DNA of 64,000 nucleotides from Gyrodactylus bullatarudis (taxonomy: Eukaryota > Platyhelminthes > Monogenea > Gyrodactylidea > Gyrodactylidae), in the NCBI GenBank assembly GCA_012064415.1, contig SSNU01000109.1, forward strand, positions 106,578 to 170,577, read 5' to 3'. Shown here piece by piece: positions 62,583 to 64,000 of the stretch. Under the pieces are notes generated by a model. That model was not told the origin of the DNA, ran no database searches, and was given only the letters and a program-made list of their open reading frames with translations. How positions within the stretch are numbered: the stretch's first letter is position 1; each line of letters starts with the position of its first letter. Made by a program: the position numbers and the translations under genes.

Positions 62583-62628
62583 ATTAAGTGATAAACGTTT
62601 TATTTCGCCGGGTCTCTTCAGACTTAAT
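62583..62628 (-). ncRNA. Type I hammerhead ribozyme motif (better-preserved copy)
   Basis: Read on the minus strand, 46 nt. Stem I is seven perfect pairs, AUUAAGU with ACUUAAU. The core CUGAAGA fits CUGANGA. Stem II is minimal, GACCCGGC, with G-C and C-G pairs around an A.G mismatch. GAAA follows; stem III is AUAAA with UUUAU and loop ACG, five pairs including the invariant A-U pair next to the cleavage site. The cleavage nucleotide is C before ACUUAAU. All invariant core positions are present by eye. The weak stem II makes single-unit activity doubtful; Penelope hammerheads commonly have short stems. Confidence 0.7.
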
Positions 62629-63041
62629 CCGGGACTGACATTTATATAGTGTTACAATGCATGTTATTTTCTGCCCTTCCATTTTTTTCCCTTTGTATCC
62701 GTATTTTTACTGATTTCTGGATCAGTTAAAGTTTGAATTGAGGCCCAAAATATGAATTTGCATAAGTAATATTTTTGGCCAAACATTTTAATAGCTAAAT
62801 TATGGTTTTTACGAAAATTGTGAAATAGTCTCGGCATATCAGCTTTAGATATATATAGGCATGACAGTTACTAATGGAAGAATTCTTGAAAGGCCCCAAT
62901 CTACTGAAGAGACAAAAGTAATGAGTCCATGGATACAGGAACGCCAGTGCTCTCACCCGTCCCAAAGTGAGGGATGTCTTTAGCTAATGGAAGAGCAGAA
63001 ATTTTTGTATAGTAAAATATATATAACATTCAAGCCCGGAG

Positions 63042-63084
63042 TTAAGTCTGAAGAGACACGACGAAATAAACGTCTATCACTTAT
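63042..63084 (+). ncRNA. Type I hammerhead ribozyme motif (degenerate copy)
   Basis: Plus-strand counterpart in the other arm. Core CUGAAGA, stem II GACACGAC (two pairs, one A.A mismatch), GAAA, then a stem III reduced to about three pairs (AUA with UAU) and a stem I of five pairs (UAAGU with ACUUA). Core bases are kept while helices have decayed, so it is probably weaker than the copy at 62583-62628. Confidence 0.55.
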
Positions 63085-63540
63085 TATTTGCTTGTTCTCT
63101 AATCTTCCTCACGAATTCAAATCAGAATAGTAATACATAGTTAGATGCATTTCTTTTTTATATTGTTCTCGGCCTGCATGCGAATTATTTCTCTAAGCTA
63201 CTACAACCTGATTTTAATTTGTTCAATATGAGCTGAATCAAAAATTTATTAAAATTATTCTTTATTTTTGTACATTTTTTCAATAATAATATATTAAAAA
63301 ATCAATCTCTCTATTATAATTTAATGTTACATTTATCGGTAGGTAAGTTTTAATGAAGATAAATTAATTTAAGCATGTTATTTTACACGATATATGACTG
63401 TTTCAGGGTCTCGTTTTTTGAGCTGGACCAAAAATAAAATTCTAGATCAAAAAAATAAATTCATTGATCCTTGGTTATCGTAGTAAGCAGAGCTGATCAC
63501 AAATAAAGAAAGAAATGTCCCAGTATTGACGAATGGACGG

Positions 63541-63771
63541 TCACGTGGAAAACATTGCCGTAGGGTTGTTGTACCCATTCATCATTTGATCTTCGAGTTT
63601 GGCTTCCCTCTGATAAATAATAATCATTATATTAGAGTAAGCCATACAACAACAATATTGTTCATTATTCATTATAGGAAATAAAGTAAAATTTTCTTAC
63701 CGGCGGTAGAGAATTGATATCAGTCCACGAGTGCCTCACTACCGGGATATGAACAGCATTTTTTAGTTCAC
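63541..63771 (-). CDS. C-terminal exons of an APP-like transmembrane receptor (partial)
   Basis: Two minus-strand exons: 63701-63771 (5' boundary uncertain, acceptor TTTTAG or TAG) and 63541-63609, separated by a 91-nt GT..AG intron. They encode ELKNAVHIPVVRHSWTDINS, then LPPREAKLEDQMMNGYNNPT and AMFST before the stop. The pattern R..L..QM.NGY.NPT matches the end of amyloid-precursor-family cytoplasmic tails (KMQ.NGYENPTY), which bind PTB-domain adaptors. The final tyrosine of NPTY is replaced by alanine. The remaining gene lies to the right of the window. Another NPxY-tailed receptor is possible since only ~45 residues are seen. Confidence 0.5.
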
Positions 63772-64000
63772 TACTAAAATAAATTGAAAAGCTATTATTA
63801 ATTCAGGAATACAATGGAAATTGAGTAAAAAAGAAAATTCTCCAGGGGTGGGGTTGAGATGGAGGAAGAATGAACTAAACAAATTTCTTTTTTTAATGAA
63901 TTAGACATGGGAAATAATGGATAAATTGCGTGAATGAATTTCCTTTCTCATTTTCATTCTTGTTACTAGGCTATGAATGTTTTCATCTCTCAGAGAATGA
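63772..64000. other. Presumed intron of the APP-like gene
   Basis: From the acceptor at ~63772 to the window edge no further exon is visible on the minus strand. It contains a GA-rich patch at 63840-63870. Confidence 0.35.

Larger units (their letters stand above)
62550..63115. mobile_element. Palindromic Penelope-type terminal repeat pair carrying hammerhead motifs
   Basis: Arms 62550-62683 and 62989-63115 are inverted copies (GAGAACAAGCAAATAA, TCTCTTCAGACTTAA, CCGGG and complements). Each arm carries a type I hammerhead-like core, pointing outward on opposite strands. Sequence before the left arm matches the Penelope-related fragment at 38005-38100, which adjoins a Penelope 3' end. Penelope-like elements are known to carry hammerheads in their terminal repeats, so this is probably a pair of such repeats in inverted order, or a non-autonomous derivative. 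No ORF is present. Confidence 0.7.
54352..63540. other. Repeat-rich intergenic region
   Basis: About 9 kb without a confident gene. It includes several foldback-family copies (56600-57240, 58270-58500, 59080-59485, 62125-62400), a repeat shared with 1803-1905, one unidentified ORF (60142-60396), a TTAA-type element (61745-61905) and the ribozyme-bearing palindrome (62550-63115). From 54560 to 56590 nothing is recognisable. Confidence 0.6.

Noticed and set aside
1..64000. CRISPR array, rRNA or tRNA genes, bacterial operons
   Set aside because: No regularly spaced short direct repeats, no rRNA-like stretches, and no tRNA-type TTCGANTC box with a matching acceptor stem was found by eye; introns and gene content show an animal nuclear genome.

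Overview
The window reads as nuclear DNA of an invertebrate animal. It is strongly AT-rich. The genes are split by spliceosomal introns with GT..AG ends, and the spaces and long introns are full of decayed transposable elements. The gene set is metazoan: a monocarboxylate transporter, ANKZF1/Vms1, an organic-anion transporter with a Kazal-like loop, RNF141, ribosomal protein eL18, a zona-pellucida-domain membrane protein with cysteine-rich modules, NTF2, and the tail of an APP-like receptor. Cysteine-rich EB/EGF-like modules joined to a ZP domain suggest an ecdysozoan, perhaps an arthropod; I cannot name the species from this sequence. Very short introns (28 to about 60 nt), mixed with multi-kilobase introns that hold the repeats, are a strong signature of this genome.

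Layout, left to right. 1-663: 3' end of a Penelope-like retroelement. 846-7532 (+): SLC16/monocarboxylate-transporter-like gene in nine coding exons; its introns hold a second Penelope endonuclease fragment and a foldback element enclosing a reverse transcriptase. 7533-8906: intergenic, with three copies of a spaced repeat. 8907-11330 (-): ANKZF1/VMS1 in ten exons. 11331-11535: short divergent promoter region. 11536-20192 (+): OATP/SLCO transporter in nine exons, with a piggyBac-like remnant and a palindromic element in its introns. 20551-21283 (-): RNF141-like RING protein in two exons. 21389-21955 (+): eL18, a single exon, head-to-head with RNF141. 21956-34495: about 12.5 kb of intergenic DNA with miniature elements. 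34496-53597 (+): a 19-kb, 13-exon gene for a ZP-domain transmembrane protein, with an antisense intronless gene (40920-41333) nested in intron 3. 53965-54351 (+): NTF2, a single exon. 54352-63540: repeat-rich, with an unidentified ORF at 60142-60396 and a palindromic Penelope-related element carrying two hammerhead-ribozyme motifs. 63541-63771 (-): last two exons of an APP-like gene that leaves the window on the right.

The genes do not form a pathway. Housekeeping functions (ribosome, ribosome-associated quality control, nuclear import) sit beside two solute carriers and surface or receptor proteins. Coding exons were joined by hand from splice signals and reading phase; every multi-exon model given here keeps phase to its stop codon. 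Only the OATP model needs a weak splice site. The most interesting non-gene signals are the inverted pair of hammerhead motifs, the extremely short introns, the reverse transcriptase enclosed by long inverted repeats, and a large foldback family with at least eight copies.
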